Assembly (NCBI RefSeq): GCF_020539485.1
Contig: NZ_JACDXU010000004.1
Location: 1 to 64,000 of the forward strand
DNA from: Fulverythrobacter ferritrahens
GTDB lineage: Bacteria > Pseudomonadota > Alphaproteobacteria > Sphingomonadales > Sphingomonadaceae
Direction: 5' to 3'
Length of the DNA: 64,000 nt
Part shown: piece after piece, positions 24,174-32,872 of the stretch
How positions within the stretch are numbered: the first letter of the stretch is position 1
Layout of the letters: every line of letters starts with the position of its first letter
The notes under the pieces: generated by a model
Seen by the model: only the letters and a program-made list of their open reading frames with translations
Told to the model about the DNA's origin: nothing
Databases searched by the model: none
Program-made: the position numbers and the translations under genes

Positions 24174-25942
24174 ATCTCTGGCCGATCGGCAATTGCCAGG
24201 TCTCTGCATTGATCGACAGTTCCGGGCGCTATGTCTGGGCCTGCGTGCCCCGGGTGGATGGAGAGCCGCTGTTTTCGGCGCTGCTTGACGGGGACGATCC
24301 GCAGAACGGTTTCTGGGACATCTCGCTGGAAGGCGTGGTGAAAACCGAAATCGCCTATCTTCGCAACACGCCTGTGCTGATCACCCGGCACGAGGATGAG
24401 GCGGGCAACGCCATCGAAGTCATCGATTTCTGCCCTGATTACCGCCAGCGGGTAGGGCCCTATCGTCCGGTTGCCTTCGCACGGATCGTTCGCCCCCTGC
24501 ACGGCTCGCCCCGTATTCGCGTGCGCCTGCGCCCGGTGACGGGCTGGAGCGAACCTGTACAGGCGAAGCGAGGCAGCGGTAATTATCTGCGCTTTCGCAT
24601 CGGCGTTGTCTCTCTCAGGCTCACCATGTCCGCGCCCGTGGGTATCGTGCAGGAGGAACGGGCCTTCAGACTGGAAAGCGCCGCTTATTTCTTCCTCGGA
24701 CCCGACGAGCCGTTCCTGCGGGAAATCGGCAATGCCCTGGAGGGGATGCTGGAGAGCACCGTGCTCCATTGGCAGAGCTGGGTCCGCGGACTTGCCATAC
24801 CGCTGGAATGGCAAAGCGCGGTGATCCGTGCCGCCATCACCCTGAAGCTGTGCCAGCACGCGGAAACCGGGGCCATCGTTGCAGCGCTGACCACCTCCAT
24901 TCCCGAACATCACGGATCGCAGCGCAATTGGGACTATCGCTTCTGCTGGATACGCGATGCCTATTACACGGTGCAGGCGCTCAACCGACTGGGTGCGCTG
25001 GATGTTCTGGAATCCTATCTGGCGTTCCTGCGGAACGTCGTCGATGCGGCCCGGGGCGGCCATATCCAACCGCTCTATGGTGTGCTGGGTGAGCCCGATC
25101 TGGAAGAGCGGATCGTGCCCGGCCTTGCCGGCTATCGCGGGTTCGGCCCGGTGCGGGAAGGCAATCAGGCGGCGGGGCAAATCCAGCATGACGCCTATGG
25201 CCAGATCGTGCTGTCCAGCGCGCAGGCCTTCTTCGACGAGCGCCTGTTCCGTCCTGCGGGCGAGGAGGATTTTCTGGCGCTGGAGCGGGTCGGCCAGCGG
25301 GCCTGGGAGAATTACGACCAGCCCGACGCAGGGCTTTGGGAACTGCGCAACAGCGAATGGGTCCACACCTATTCGTCTGTCATGTGCTGGGCCGCCTGCG
25401 ACCGGCTGGCCAATGCCGCCGCTGCCCTGGGCAAGGCGGACCGGGCAAGATTCTGGCAGAAAAGGGCCAACCATATTCGCGCACATATCGAGCGGGCGGC
25501 GTGGCGGCCTGACAGCCAGTGTTTTTCCGCCACTTTCGAGGGCGAGCAATTCGATGCGAGTATGCTGCAGATGCTCGATCTGCGGTTCATCCGGCCCGAT
25601 GACAGCCGGTTCCTGACGACGCTCGCCGCCCTCGAGAAGCAGCTCAGAAGAGGAACCCATATGTTGCGCTATGCATCGGAGGACGATTTCGGACTGCCGC
25701 AGACGGCGTTCAACGTCTGCACTTTCTGGCTGATCGAAGCGCTGCACCTCACCGGGCGTACCGAAGAGGCGCGCGGGCTGTTTGAGGGCATATTGGCCCA
25801 GCGCACGCCTTCGGGCCTGCTGTCCGAGGATATCGATCCGACCACCGGAGAATTGTGGGGCAATTTCCCGCAGACCTATTCGCTGGTGGGCATCATCAAT
25901 TGCGCCACTTTGCTGAGCCGACCCTGGAGTACGATCCGATGA
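24158..25942 (+). CDS. Glycoside hydrolase family 15 protein (glucoamylase/trehalase type)
   Basis: 594 residues. The N-terminal part begins LWPIGNCQVSALIDSSGRYVWACVPRVDG, typical of bacterial GH15 proteins with a beta-sandwich first domain. The (alpha/alpha)6 barrel shows NWDYRFCWIRDAYYTVQALNRLG, LGEPDLEERIVPGLAGYRG and the late acidic site LLSEDIDPTTGELWGNFPQTYSLVGIINCA. No signal peptide, so it acts in the cytoplasm. GH15 members cleave alpha-glucosidic bonds, and some are trehalases. Set between otsB and otsA with overlaps on both sides (16 and 4 nt), it probably tunes the trehalose or maltodextrin pool; the precise substrate is inferred. Confidence 0.88.
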   Translation: MQPDLNLWPIGNCQVSALIDSSGRYVWACVPRVDGEPLFSALLDGDDPQNGFWDISLEGVVKTEIAYLRNTPVLITRHEDEAGNAIEVIDFCPDYRQRVGPYRPVAFARIVRPLHGSPRIRVRLRPVTGWSEPVQAKRGSGNYLRFRIGVVSLRLTMSAPVGIVQEERAFRLESAAYFFLGPDEPFLREIGNALEGMLESTVLHWQSWVRGLAIPLEWQSAVIRAAITLKLCQHAETGAIVAALTTSIPEHHGSQRNWDYRFCWIRDAYYTVQALNRLGALDVLESYLAFLRNVVDAARGGHIQPLYGVLGEPDLEERIVPGLAGYRGFGPVREGNQAAGQIQHDAYGQIVLSSAQAFFDERLFRPAGEEDFLALERVGQRAWENYDQPDAGLWELRNSEWVHTYSSVMCWAACDRLANAAAALGKADRARFWQKRANHIRAHIERAAWRPDSQCFSATFEGEQFDASMLQMLDLRFIRPDDSRFLTTLAALEKQLRRGTHMLRYASEDDFGLPQTAFNVCTFWLIEALHLTGRTEEARGLFEGILAQRTPSGLLSEDIDPTTGELWGNFPQTYSLVGIINCATLLSRPWSTIR

Positions 25943-27297
25943 GCCGCCTGATTGCAATTTCGAACCGCGTGAGCGCGGGTGGCGGCTCCCAGGGCGGACT
26001 GGCGGTGGCGTTGACTGCCGCGCTCAATGCCTATGGGGGAATCTGGTTCGGCTGGTCGGGCGAAGTGATCGAGAAGTTCAGCGGGCAGGTCAATCTCAGC
26101 CGAGTGAACGGGCTCACCACGGCCACGGTGGATCTCGAAGAGCAGGACATAGAGGAATATTACAACGGCTACGCCAACCGCACCCTTTGGCCCTTGCTCC
26201 ATTACAGGGTCGATCTCGCGGAATATGAGCGCACTTTCGCCCATGGCTATCACCGGGTCAATGAACGCCTCGCGCAGACCGTGATCCCCCTGATCGAACC
26301 GGACGATCTGGTGTGGGTCCAGGATTTCCACCTCATTCCGCTAGGCAAGGAATTGCGCGGAAGCGGGGTGAAGAACCGGCTGGGCTTCTATCTTCACACC
26401 CCCTGGCCGCCGCGCCGCCTGCTGAGCACATTGCCCGAGGCCATGGTGCTGGTGGAAAACCTGTTCGAATATGACGTGATCGGGTTCCAGACCAGTGAAT
26501 GGCTGGAGGCTTTCTGCGAATATGCCATCTCGCAGATGGGTGCGCAGATCGAGGGTGATGTCCTTCGCCGCGGGGGGCGGACCGTGCGCCTGCTCGCCTG
26601 CCCGGTGGGGATCGATGCCGATGGCTTTGCCGAAATCGCCCGGAGCGATGCCGCACAGGAATCACTGAACCGCATTCGTGAGAGTCTGGTGGGTAGGGCG
26701 CTCATCGTGGGTGTGGACCGGCTCGATTATTCAAAGGGCCTGGAAGAACGGTTTCTGGGATATGAGCGGCTGCTGGTGGACCATCCCGAAATGCGCAATC
26801 GGGTGGTCTTCCTCCAGATCGCGCCGCCATCACGCGCCGGTATCGCCAGCTATCAGCGTATCCGCTCCAGCCTTGAACAGCTGACGGGCAGGATAAACGG
26901 CGCCTATGCCGCGCTTAACTGGGTGCCGATCCGCTATGTGAACCAGGGCTATCCGCATGACACGTTGGCGGGCGTTTATCGCGCCAGCCGGGTGGGGTTG
27001 GTCACGCCCTTGCGCGACGGGATGAACCTCGTGGCCAAGGAATATGTCGCAGCGCAAGACCCGGATGATCCGGGTGTACTGATCCTCTCGCGCTTTGCGG
27101 GGGCCGCAGAGCAGATGAAGGATGCCTTGCTCGTCAATCCCTATAGTGCGGAAGAGATCGGCGATGCGCTCAAGCAGGCGCTCGAAATGCCGCTGGCCGA
27201 AAGGCAGGAACGCTGGCGAGCGATGATGGAGCAGATTCGCGAACAGAACGTCTTTTGGTGGCTGGACAGGTTCCACAAGGCGCTGGCGGACGACTGA
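25939..27297 (+). CDS. otsA: Trehalose-6-phosphate synthase OtsA
   Basis: 452 residues from ATG 25939, which overlaps the GH15 stop as ATGA; upstream codons of the open frame lie inside GH15. GT20 family motifs: SNRVSAGGGSQGGLAVAL at the N-terminus, DDLVWVQDFHLIPLGKELR, LGFYLHTPWPP, the donor-site VDRLDYSKGLEERFLGYERLL, and TPLRDGMNLVAKEYVAAQ. It transfers glucose from UDP-glucose to glucose-6-phosphate, giving the substrate for OtsB. It is the last gene of the otsB-GH15-otsA operon, next to the broken MscS gene in an osmotic-stress context. Confidence 0.94.
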   Translation: MSRLIAISNRVSAGGGSQGGLAVALTAALNAYGGIWFGWSGEVIEKFSGQVNLSRVNGLTTATVDLEEQDIEEYYNGYANRTLWPLLHYRVDLAEYERTFAHGYHRVNERLAQTVIPLIEPDDLVWVQDFHLIPLGKELRGSGVKNRLGFYLHTPWPPRRLLSTLPEAMVLVENLFEYDVIGFQTSEWLEAFCEYAISQMGAQIEGDVLRRGGRTVRLLACPVGIDADGFAEIARSDAAQESLNRIRESLVGRALIVGVDRLDYSKGLEERFLGYERLLVDHPEMRNRVVFLQIAPPSRAGIASYQRIRSSLEQLTGRINGAYAALNWVPIRYVNQGYPHDTLAGVYRASRVGLVTPLRDGMNLVAKEYVAAQDPDDPGVLILSRFAGAAEQMKDALLVNPYSAEEIGDALKQALEMPLAERQERWRAMMEQIREQNVFWWLDRFHKALADD

Positions 27298-27381
27298 TCC
27301 CGGATCCCCATAAGCCTGTATCGCTGCCGTATTGTCTGGGCTATGGCCGCAATCCTTGGATTCTCGCGCCGAAGGTTATAT

Positions 27382-27395
27382 ATACCGAACGTTAT
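27382..27395. promoter_or_regulatory. TetR operator candidate overlapping the tetR start
   Basis: ATACC-GAAC-GTTAT, one mismatch from the perfect ATACC-N4-GGTAT palindrome at 28075-28088. It overlaps the proposed ATG at 27394 and a TATATA -10-like stretch, consistent with a leaderless, autorepressed transcript. Confidence 0.55.
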
Positions 27396-28002
27396 GAAAA
27401 TTCCCACGGCTTGCGTCGCGCGTGGTCGTCCACGCGAATTCGATACCGACAAGGCACTGGCGGCGGCGCTCTCCGTCTTCTGGGCCAAGGGGTATGAAGG
27501 TGCGTCGATGGCGGACCTTACTGAAGCCATGGGTATCACCAAGCCCAGCCTCTATGCCGCCTTCGGAAACAAGGAAGCGCTCTTTACCAAGGCGTTGGAC
27601 CTCTATCAGCGCGAGAAGCTGGCCTATGTGAGCGAGGCGCTGAAGGCGCCCACGGCACGCGGCGTTGCGGAACATTTCCTGCGCGGGGCACTGGAAATCT
27701 ACAGTGGCGAGAAATGCCGCGGCTGCCTGACGGTGATCGGGGCGAGCGCCTGCGGCGATGAAGCGGAAGGCATCCGTGAAGAGGTTGTCGCTCGCGGTGC
27801 CGCCGCGAAGCAGGCGCTGCTGGAACGATTCGAGCGTGCGAAGCAGGATGGCGACTTGCCCGCCAATGTCGATCCGCAGGGCCTGGCCGCTTATCTGACC
27901 GCAGTGCTTCAGGGAATGTCGGTCCAGGCGGGGGCCGGTGCGAGCCGGTCGGAACTGGAGCAATTGGTGGAAATCTGCCTCGCGACCTGGCCCGGCGCCT
28001 GA
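27394..28002 (+). CDS. TetR family repressor of the adjacent RND efflux operon
   Basis: 202 residues if started at ATG 27394 (MKIPTACVARGRPREFD); ATG 27343 would add 17 residues and place the operator inside the gene. The TetR helix-turn-helix is clear: ALAAALSVFWAKGYEGASMADLTEAMGITKPSLYAAFGNKEALF. The C-terminal ligand domain contains CRGCLTVIGASACGDEAEGIREEV, similar to AcrR-like proteins of sphingomonads and rhizobia. It lies upstream of and co-directional with the RND genes. The same ATACC-N4-GGTAT motif occurs before both, so self-repression and repression of the pump are expected. Confidence 0.85.
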   Translation: MKIPTACVARGRPREFDTDKALAAALSVFWAKGYEGASMADLTEAMGITKPSLYAAFGNKEALFTKALDLYQREKLAYVSEALKAPTARGVAEHFLRGALEIYSGEKCRGCLTVIGASACGDEAEGIREEVVARGAAAKQALLERFERAKQDGDLPANVDPQGLAAYLTAVLQGMSVQAGAGASRSELEQLVEICLATWPGA

Positions 28003-28027
28003 CGTTTCCGGCGGCTCTCGACTTTCT

Positions 28028-28088
28028 TTACTGACTGGTATAAATATCGCTTGACGCTCGGCGCCTCGATTTATATACCGATTGGTAT
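28028..28088 (+). promoter_or_regulatory. Promoter and operators of the RND efflux operon
   Basis: A -35 TTGACG (28051-28056) and a -10-like TATACC (28074-28079) are 17 nt apart. The -10 lies in a perfect ATACC-GATT-GGTAT palindrome (28075-28088). A weaker half-palindrome, TTACT-GACT-GGTAT (28028-28041), lies upstream. It matches the site at the tetR start, supporting TetR control. Confidence 0.6.
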
Positions 28089-28162
28089 GAAATCCGTGGT
28101 GCTGCGATTCTCCTCGTTCTGGGGGAGCGCTCCCCCCGGGCCATAAAACCAAGAACAGCGAG

Positions 28163-28200
28163 ACCTCGGCGAACGTCCGGCCACGACGCTTCGCCGAGGT
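28163..28200 (+). repeat. Perfect 11-bp hairpin in the RND operon leader
   Basis: ACCTCGGCGAA (28163-28173) pairs exactly with TTCGCCGAGGT (28190-28200) around a 16-nt loop, inside the roughly 300-nt untranslated stretch between the promoter and the adaptor gene. No T-run follows, so it is not a simple terminator. It may be a leader RNA structure. Otherwise I see no gene in 28089-28393. Confidence 0.6.
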
Positions 28201-28393
28201 AGCGCGGGTGTGAGGCGTCGTGCCGGGGTCTGCCCGCGCGGCGTCCGCCTGCCGAAGCGGGGACTCAATCAGTCTGTCCGCAATCACAGGGTGAGGGCGT
28301 TCGCGGCCGGGAAGCCTGCTTTCCGGAGCGACCTCGTGCGGCCTTTTGAGAGGTTGCGCGCGGTGCCGCGCGTCCAGGGAACAGGGTTTGAAA

Positions 28394-29650
28394 ATGAACG
28401 AACTGACTTCCATCGAACTTCAGGATGGCCGCAGCGAGCCGCTGATCGCGACGTCCCGCAAGGGCCGCAAGCGGGCGCTGGGCATCGTCGGTATTGTCGC
28501 GGCACTGGCCGGGGCATGGTATCTGCTGGGGGCTGCCGGCGATGCGCCGCCGCCTCCGCCGCCTGCCGCGGTCACCGTTTCCGCGCCCTTGCAGCGCCAG
28601 ATTACGGAATGGGACGAATTTGTCGGCCGTTTCGAGGCGAGCCGCGCGGTGGAAATCCGCCCGCGCGTTTCAGGGGCGGTCACCGCCGTCCATTTCAAGG
28701 ATGGGCAGATCGTGCGCAAGGGCCAGCCGCTCTTCACCATCGATCCGCGCCCCTTCACGGCGGCCTTGCGTGAGGCGCAGGCCGATGTTTCCGCCGCCAG
28801 CAGCGATCTGGCCCTTGCTCGCAGTGATCTGGAGCGGGCGAGCCGGCTGGTGGAATTCGACGGCGTTTCCAAGAGCGAGATCGACCGGCTGCGCGCCCGC
28901 GAACGCGCTGCCGCCGCCACGCTCGCGGCAGCTCAGGCCCGGGTGAATTCCCGCGCTCTGGATGTCGAATTCAGCACCGTGCGCGCTCCGATGACCGGGC
29001 GTGTTTCTGACCGGAGGGTCGATCCGGGAAACCTGGTGTCCGCCGGTGACGGCGGTTCAGGCACCCTGCTGACCACGTTGATGGCGGTCGATCCGATCTA
29101 TTTCTCCTTCGAGGGATCGGAAGCCCTGTTCCTCAAGGCCCGGCGCAATGGCGCGGGCGAGGGCCTGCCCGTGGCGGTGCGGTTACAGGATGAGAGCGAC
29201 TACGTCCATCAGGGCCGCCTCGACTTCACCGACAACAGCCTCGATCCGCGTTCGGGCACGATCCGCGCCCGCGCCGTGTTCGACAATCCAGACCTTTTCC
29301 TGACGCCCGGCATGTTCGGCAACATGCACCTCGCCACCGGCGGCAAGGTCAATGCCTTGCTGGTGCCCGATACGGCGGTGCAGACCGATCAGGCTCGCAA
29401 GCTGCTGCTGGTAGTCAAGCAGGATGGCACAGTTGCCGCGAAGCCGGTCCAGCTCGGGCCGGTCATCGATGGGCTGCGCGTGATCCGTTCCGGCCTGCAG
29501 CCGACCGATCGCGTAGTGATTGTGGGCACGCAATTCGCCGCGCCCGGAAGCAAGGTCGAAATCCGCAAGGGCACCATTGCCCCCATCAAGGCAGAGCCGA
29601 AGCCCGCGATAGCCGCGCCGCTTTCCGGCAAGGCCACCTTCGTAAACTGA
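28394..29650 (+). CDS. RND efflux periplasmic adaptor (membrane fusion protein)
   Basis: 418 residues from ATG 28394 (MNELTSIELQ). A short cytoplasmic N-terminus, one membrane segment (ALGIVGIVAALAGAWYLLG) and a proline-rich linker anchor it in the inner membrane. The barrel-sandwich hybrid domain has RVSGAVTAVHFKDGQIVRKGQPLFTIDPRPF. The alpha-hairpin is about 120-175, returning at VEFSTVRAPMTGRVSDRRVDPGNLV. The beta-barrel and membrane-proximal domains follow. It bridges the AcrB-type pump and the outer-membrane channel encoded next. First gene of a three-gene operon (21- and 9-nt gaps). Confidence 0.92.
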   Translation: MNELTSIELQDGRSEPLIATSRKGRKRALGIVGIVAALAGAWYLLGAAGDAPPPPPPAAVTVSAPLQRQITEWDEFVGRFEASRAVEIRPRVSGAVTAVHFKDGQIVRKGQPLFTIDPRPFTAALREAQADVSAASSDLALARSDLERASRLVEFDGVSKSEIDRLRARERAAAATLAAAQARVNSRALDVEFSTVRAPMTGRVSDRRVDPGNLVSAGDGGSGTLLTTLMAVDPIYFSFEGSEALFLKARRNGAGEGLPVAVRLQDESDYVHQGRLDFTDNSLDPRSGTIRARAVFDNPDLFLTPGMFGNMHLATGGKVNALLVPDTAVQTDQARKLLLVVKQDGTVAAKPVQLGPVIDGLRVIRSGLQPTDRVVIVGTQFAAPGSKVEIRKGTIAPIKAEPKPAIAAPLSGKATFVN

Positions 29651-29671
29651 TCCGGACTGGGGCCAGAAGCC

Positions 29672-32600
29672 ATGCGACTATCCCGCTTTTTCATCGATCG
29701 CCCCATCTTCGCCGCAGTGATCGCAGTGCTGATCACCGTGGTGGGGGCGATTTCCTATTTCTTCCTGCCCGTATCTCAATATCCGGACATCGTGCCGCCC
29801 ACGGTAACCGTGTCGGCCGCCTATCCCGGTGCGTCTGCGGAAACGGTGGCGGAAACGGTGGCAAATCCCATCGAGCAGGAAATCAACGGCGTCGAGGGGA
29901 TGCTCTATCAGTCATCCCAGTCGACCGGGGATGGCCGTGTGGTCATTACCGTCACCTTCGAACAAGGTACCGATCTGGATGAGGCGCAGGTGCTGGTGCA
30001 GAACCGGGTCGCCATTGCGATGCCGCGCCTGCCGGCCGAGGTTCAGCGCCTTGGCGTAGTTACCAAAAAGACGTCGCCAGACTTCCTGCTGGTGGTGAAC
30101 CTGATCTCGCCCGACGGTTCGCTGGATCGCGAATATCTCTCCAATTATGCCCAGACCCGCATCAAGGACCGTCTTGCCCGGCTCGATGGCGTGGGCGACG
30201 TGCAACTGTTCGGTTCGCGCGATCTCTCCATGCGGGTGTGGATCGATCCGACCCGCGCGGCGGCTTATGGCTTGACGGCGGGGGACATCGTGAACGCGCT
30301 GCGTGCGCAGAATGTCCAGGTCGCGGCCGGTACTCTGGGCCAGCCTCCTTCGGGCGGCAGTGCCTTCCAGCTCAATGTTGAAACGCAGGGCCGCTTTACC
30401 GAGCCCCAGCAGTTTGCCGACGTAGTTGTCCGCACGGACGCCGAAGGGCGACAGGTTCGCGTATCCGATGTTGCCCGGGTGGAACTCGGTGCCGAGGATT
30501 ATGGCACCTCCGCCTATCTTGGCGACATGGATTCGGTGATCATTCCCACCTTCCAGCGCCCCGGTTCCAACGCGCTTGCCGCTGCGGAAGGGATCAAGGC
30601 GGAGATGGACGAACTGGCCAAGGAATTCCCGGCCGGTATGGAATATCGCATCGTCTATAATCCCACCGAATTCATCGCCAAGTCGATCGATGCGGTGGTG
30701 CATACCCTGTTCGAGGCCATCGTGCTGGTGGTGCTGGTCATCATCGTCTTCCTGCAGAAATGGCGGGCGGCGGTGATTCCGGTTCTGGCCATTCCCGTTT
30801 CGCTGGTCGGCACTTTCGCGGTGCTGGCGGCACTTGGCTATTCGCTCAACAACCTCTCCCTGTTCGGGCTGGTCCTGGCGATAGGCATCGTGGTCGATGA
30901 CGCGATCGTGGTGGTCGAGAATGTGGAGCGCAATATCGAGGAAGGCATGTCGCCGCTGCAGGCGGCGCGTGTCTCCATGGACGAAGTGGCGGCCGCGCTG
31001 GTTGCCATCGTGCTGGTGTTGTGCGCGGTTTTCGTGCCGACGCTGTTCATCGGCGGCCTGTCGGGTGCCTTCTACCAGCAATTCGCCGTGACCATTTCGG
31101 CCGCGACGATCATCTCGCTGGTCCTCTCGCTTACCCTGTCGCCCGCCTTTGCCGCGCTGCTCCTGCGGCCTGCCCGGCGCGCGCCGGAAGGCGCACGCTG
31201 GCACAGGATGGTCGAAGCTGCGGGCGATCGCTTCAACCGCGCTTTCGAGCGGTTCAGCACCTCCTATGCCCGCCTCACCGCGCGTCTGGTGCGTATGCCC
31301 AAGCGCATGATGGCAGCCTATGGCGGCCTGATCGCGCTTACCATCGGTTCGCTGTGGTGGACGCCCACGGGGTTCATTCCTGCGCAGGATCAGGGTTATT
31401 TCTTCACGATCATCCAGTTGCCGCCCGGCTCCGCCACTGCGCGCACCGATGAGGTAATGAAGAAGGTTGCCGAACGGATGCTGCCAATCCCCGGCATCAC
31501 CAATTCGGTAATGCTCTCGGGCTTTGACGGGGCTTCGGAAACCCGCAACGCCAGCTCTGCCGCGGCTTACTGGGTGCTCGACGATTTCGAGGAACGCGCC
31601 AAGCATGGCCAGACCATCGACAAGCTTATGGAGGAGGCGCGCAAGGCCACGGCGGATATTTCCGAGGCACGGCTGATGATCGTCAAGCCGCCGCTCATTC
31701 GCGGCATCGGCTCCGCAGGCGGTTTCCGCCTGATGGTGGAGGATCGCGACGGGCAGGGCTACAAGGCGCTGGAACAGGTTTCCAATGCGCTGATCTCCAA
31801 GGCCAACCAGACCCCCGGCTTCTCGGGCGTCTACACCTTCTTCGATACGGCGACGCCCCGCGTCTATGCCGACATCGACCGCAAGAAGGCGGAGATGCTG
31901 GGCGTGCCGGCAGAGCGTGTGTTCGAGACGCTGCAGGTCTATCTCGGCTCGGCTTTCGTGAACGATTTCAACCTTCTGGGGCGGACCTATCGCGTCACGG
32001 CCCAGGCGGATGAGGCCTTCCGCCAGAGTACTGCCGATATTGCCAACCTGCAGACCCGGTCCGACAACGGGGCGATGGTGCCGCTGGGCGCAGTCGCAAC
32101 CTTCGAGGACAAGGCCGGCCCCTATCGCGTCACGCGCTACAATCTGGCGCCTGCCGTGGCGGTCGATGGCGATACGGCGCCGGGCTATGCCTCGGGCCAT
32201 TCGCTCGACACGATGGAGCAACTGGCACAGGCGGAACTTCCGCGCGGCTTCACCCATGAATGGACGGGCATCGCCTATCAGCAGAAGTTTGCCGGCAATA
32301 CGGCGGGCCTCGTCTTCGCCATGGCGGTGCTGTTCGTCTTTCTGGTGCTGGCGGCACAGTATGAAAGCCTGGTCATGCCGCTGGCGATCATCCTGATCGT
32401 GCCGATGTGTCTGCTGGCGGCCATGCTGGGCATCAACGCGATGGGAATGGACAATAACGTCCTCACCCAGATCGGCCTGGTAGTGCTGATTGCGCTGGCG
32501 GCGAAGAACGCGATCCTGATCGTGGAATTCGCACGGCAGGGCGAGGAGCGCCACGGATACAGCCCGGCGGAAGCAGCGGTCCATGCCGCCGAGCAGCGCC

Positions 32601-32863
32601 TGCGCCCGATCCTGATGACCAGCTTCGCCTTCATCCTCGGCACCTTGCCGCTGGTGATCGCGACGGGTGCCGGGGCCGAATTGCGTCAGGCGCTGGGCAC
32701 TGCCGTGTTCTTCGGCATGGCCGGCGTCACCGGCTTCGGCCTGCTGTTCACGCCCACCTTCTATGTGGTCTGCCGCAATCTGGGGGACCGGCTGGCGCGC
32801 CTGCGCCGCCGCCCTGACGCCGATGATGGCGCGGCCGACCACGCCCTGCAACCTGCCGAATAG
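29672..32863 (+). CDS. RND multidrug efflux transporter, HAE1 family (AcrB/MexB-like)
   Basis: 1063 residues, the standard length. It starts MRLSRFFIDRPIFAAVIAVLI, has the first porter loop with YPDIVPPTVTVSAAYPGASAETV, and the TM4 proton-relay acids in GIVVDDAIVVVENVERN. Large periplasmic loops and twelve membrane helices are visible, with the second-half helix LAAQYESLVMPLAI and AAKNAILIVEFARQG. It pumps amphiphilic drugs from the inner membrane or periplasm using the proton gradient, working as a trimer with the adaptor and outer-membrane channel genes around it. Probably de-repressed when the upstream TetR binds a ligand. Confidence 0.94.
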   Translation: MRLSRFFIDRPIFAAVIAVLITVVGAISYFFLPVSQYPDIVPPTVTVSAAYPGASAETVAETVANPIEQEINGVEGMLYQSSQSTGDGRVVITVTFEQGTDLDEAQVLVQNRVAIAMPRLPAEVQRLGVVTKKTSPDFLLVVNLISPDGSLDREYLSNYAQTRIKDRLARLDGVGDVQLFGSRDLSMRVWIDPTRAAAYGLTAGDIVNALRAQNVQVAAGTLGQPPSGGSAFQLNVETQGRFTEPQQFADVVVRTDAEGRQVRVSDVARVELGAEDYGTSAYLGDMDSVIIPTFQRPGSNALAAAEGIKAEMDELAKEFPAGMEYRIVYNPTEFIAKSIDAVVHTLFEAIVLVVLVIIVFLQKWRAAVIPVLAIPVSLVGTFAVLAALGYSLNNLSLFGLVLAIGIVVDDAIVVVENVERNIEEGMSPLQAARVSMDEVAAALVAIVLVLCAVFVPTLFIGGLSGAFYQQFAVTISAATIISLVLSLTLSPAFAALLLRPARRAPEGARWHRMVEAAGDRFNRAFERFSTSYARLTARLVRMPKRMMAAYGGLIALTIGSLWWTPTGFIPAQDQGYFFTIIQLPPGSATARTDEVMKKVAERMLPIPGITNSVMLSGFDGASETRNASSAAAYWVLDDFEERAKHGQTIDKLMEEARKATADISEARLMIVKPPLIRGIGSAGGFRLMVEDRDGQGYKALEQVSNALISKANQTPGFSGVYTFFDTATPRVYADIDRKKAEMLGVPAERVFETLQVYLGSAFVNDFNLLGRTYRVTAQADEAFRQSTADIANLQTRSDNGAMVPLGAVATFEDKAGPYRVTRYNLAPAVAVDGDTAPGYASGHSLDTMEQLAQAELPRGFTHEWTGIAYQQKFAGNTAGLVFAMAVLFVFLVLAAQYESLVMPLAIILIVPMCLLAAMLGINAMGMDNNVLTQIGLVVLIALAAKNAILIVEFARQGEERHGYSPAEAAVHAAEQRLRPILMTSFAFILGTLPLVIATGAGAELRQALGTAVFFGMAGVTGFGLLFTPTFYVVCRNLGDRLARLRRRPDADDGAADHALQPAE

Positions 32864-32872
32864 GATCAGCCC

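Noticed and set aside
29912-32851. About 980-codon open frame antisense to the RND transporter
   Set aside because: Same GC-driven effect; low-complexity Arg/His/Gln-rich product with no ribosome-binding site, while the AcrB-like frame has full family motifs.
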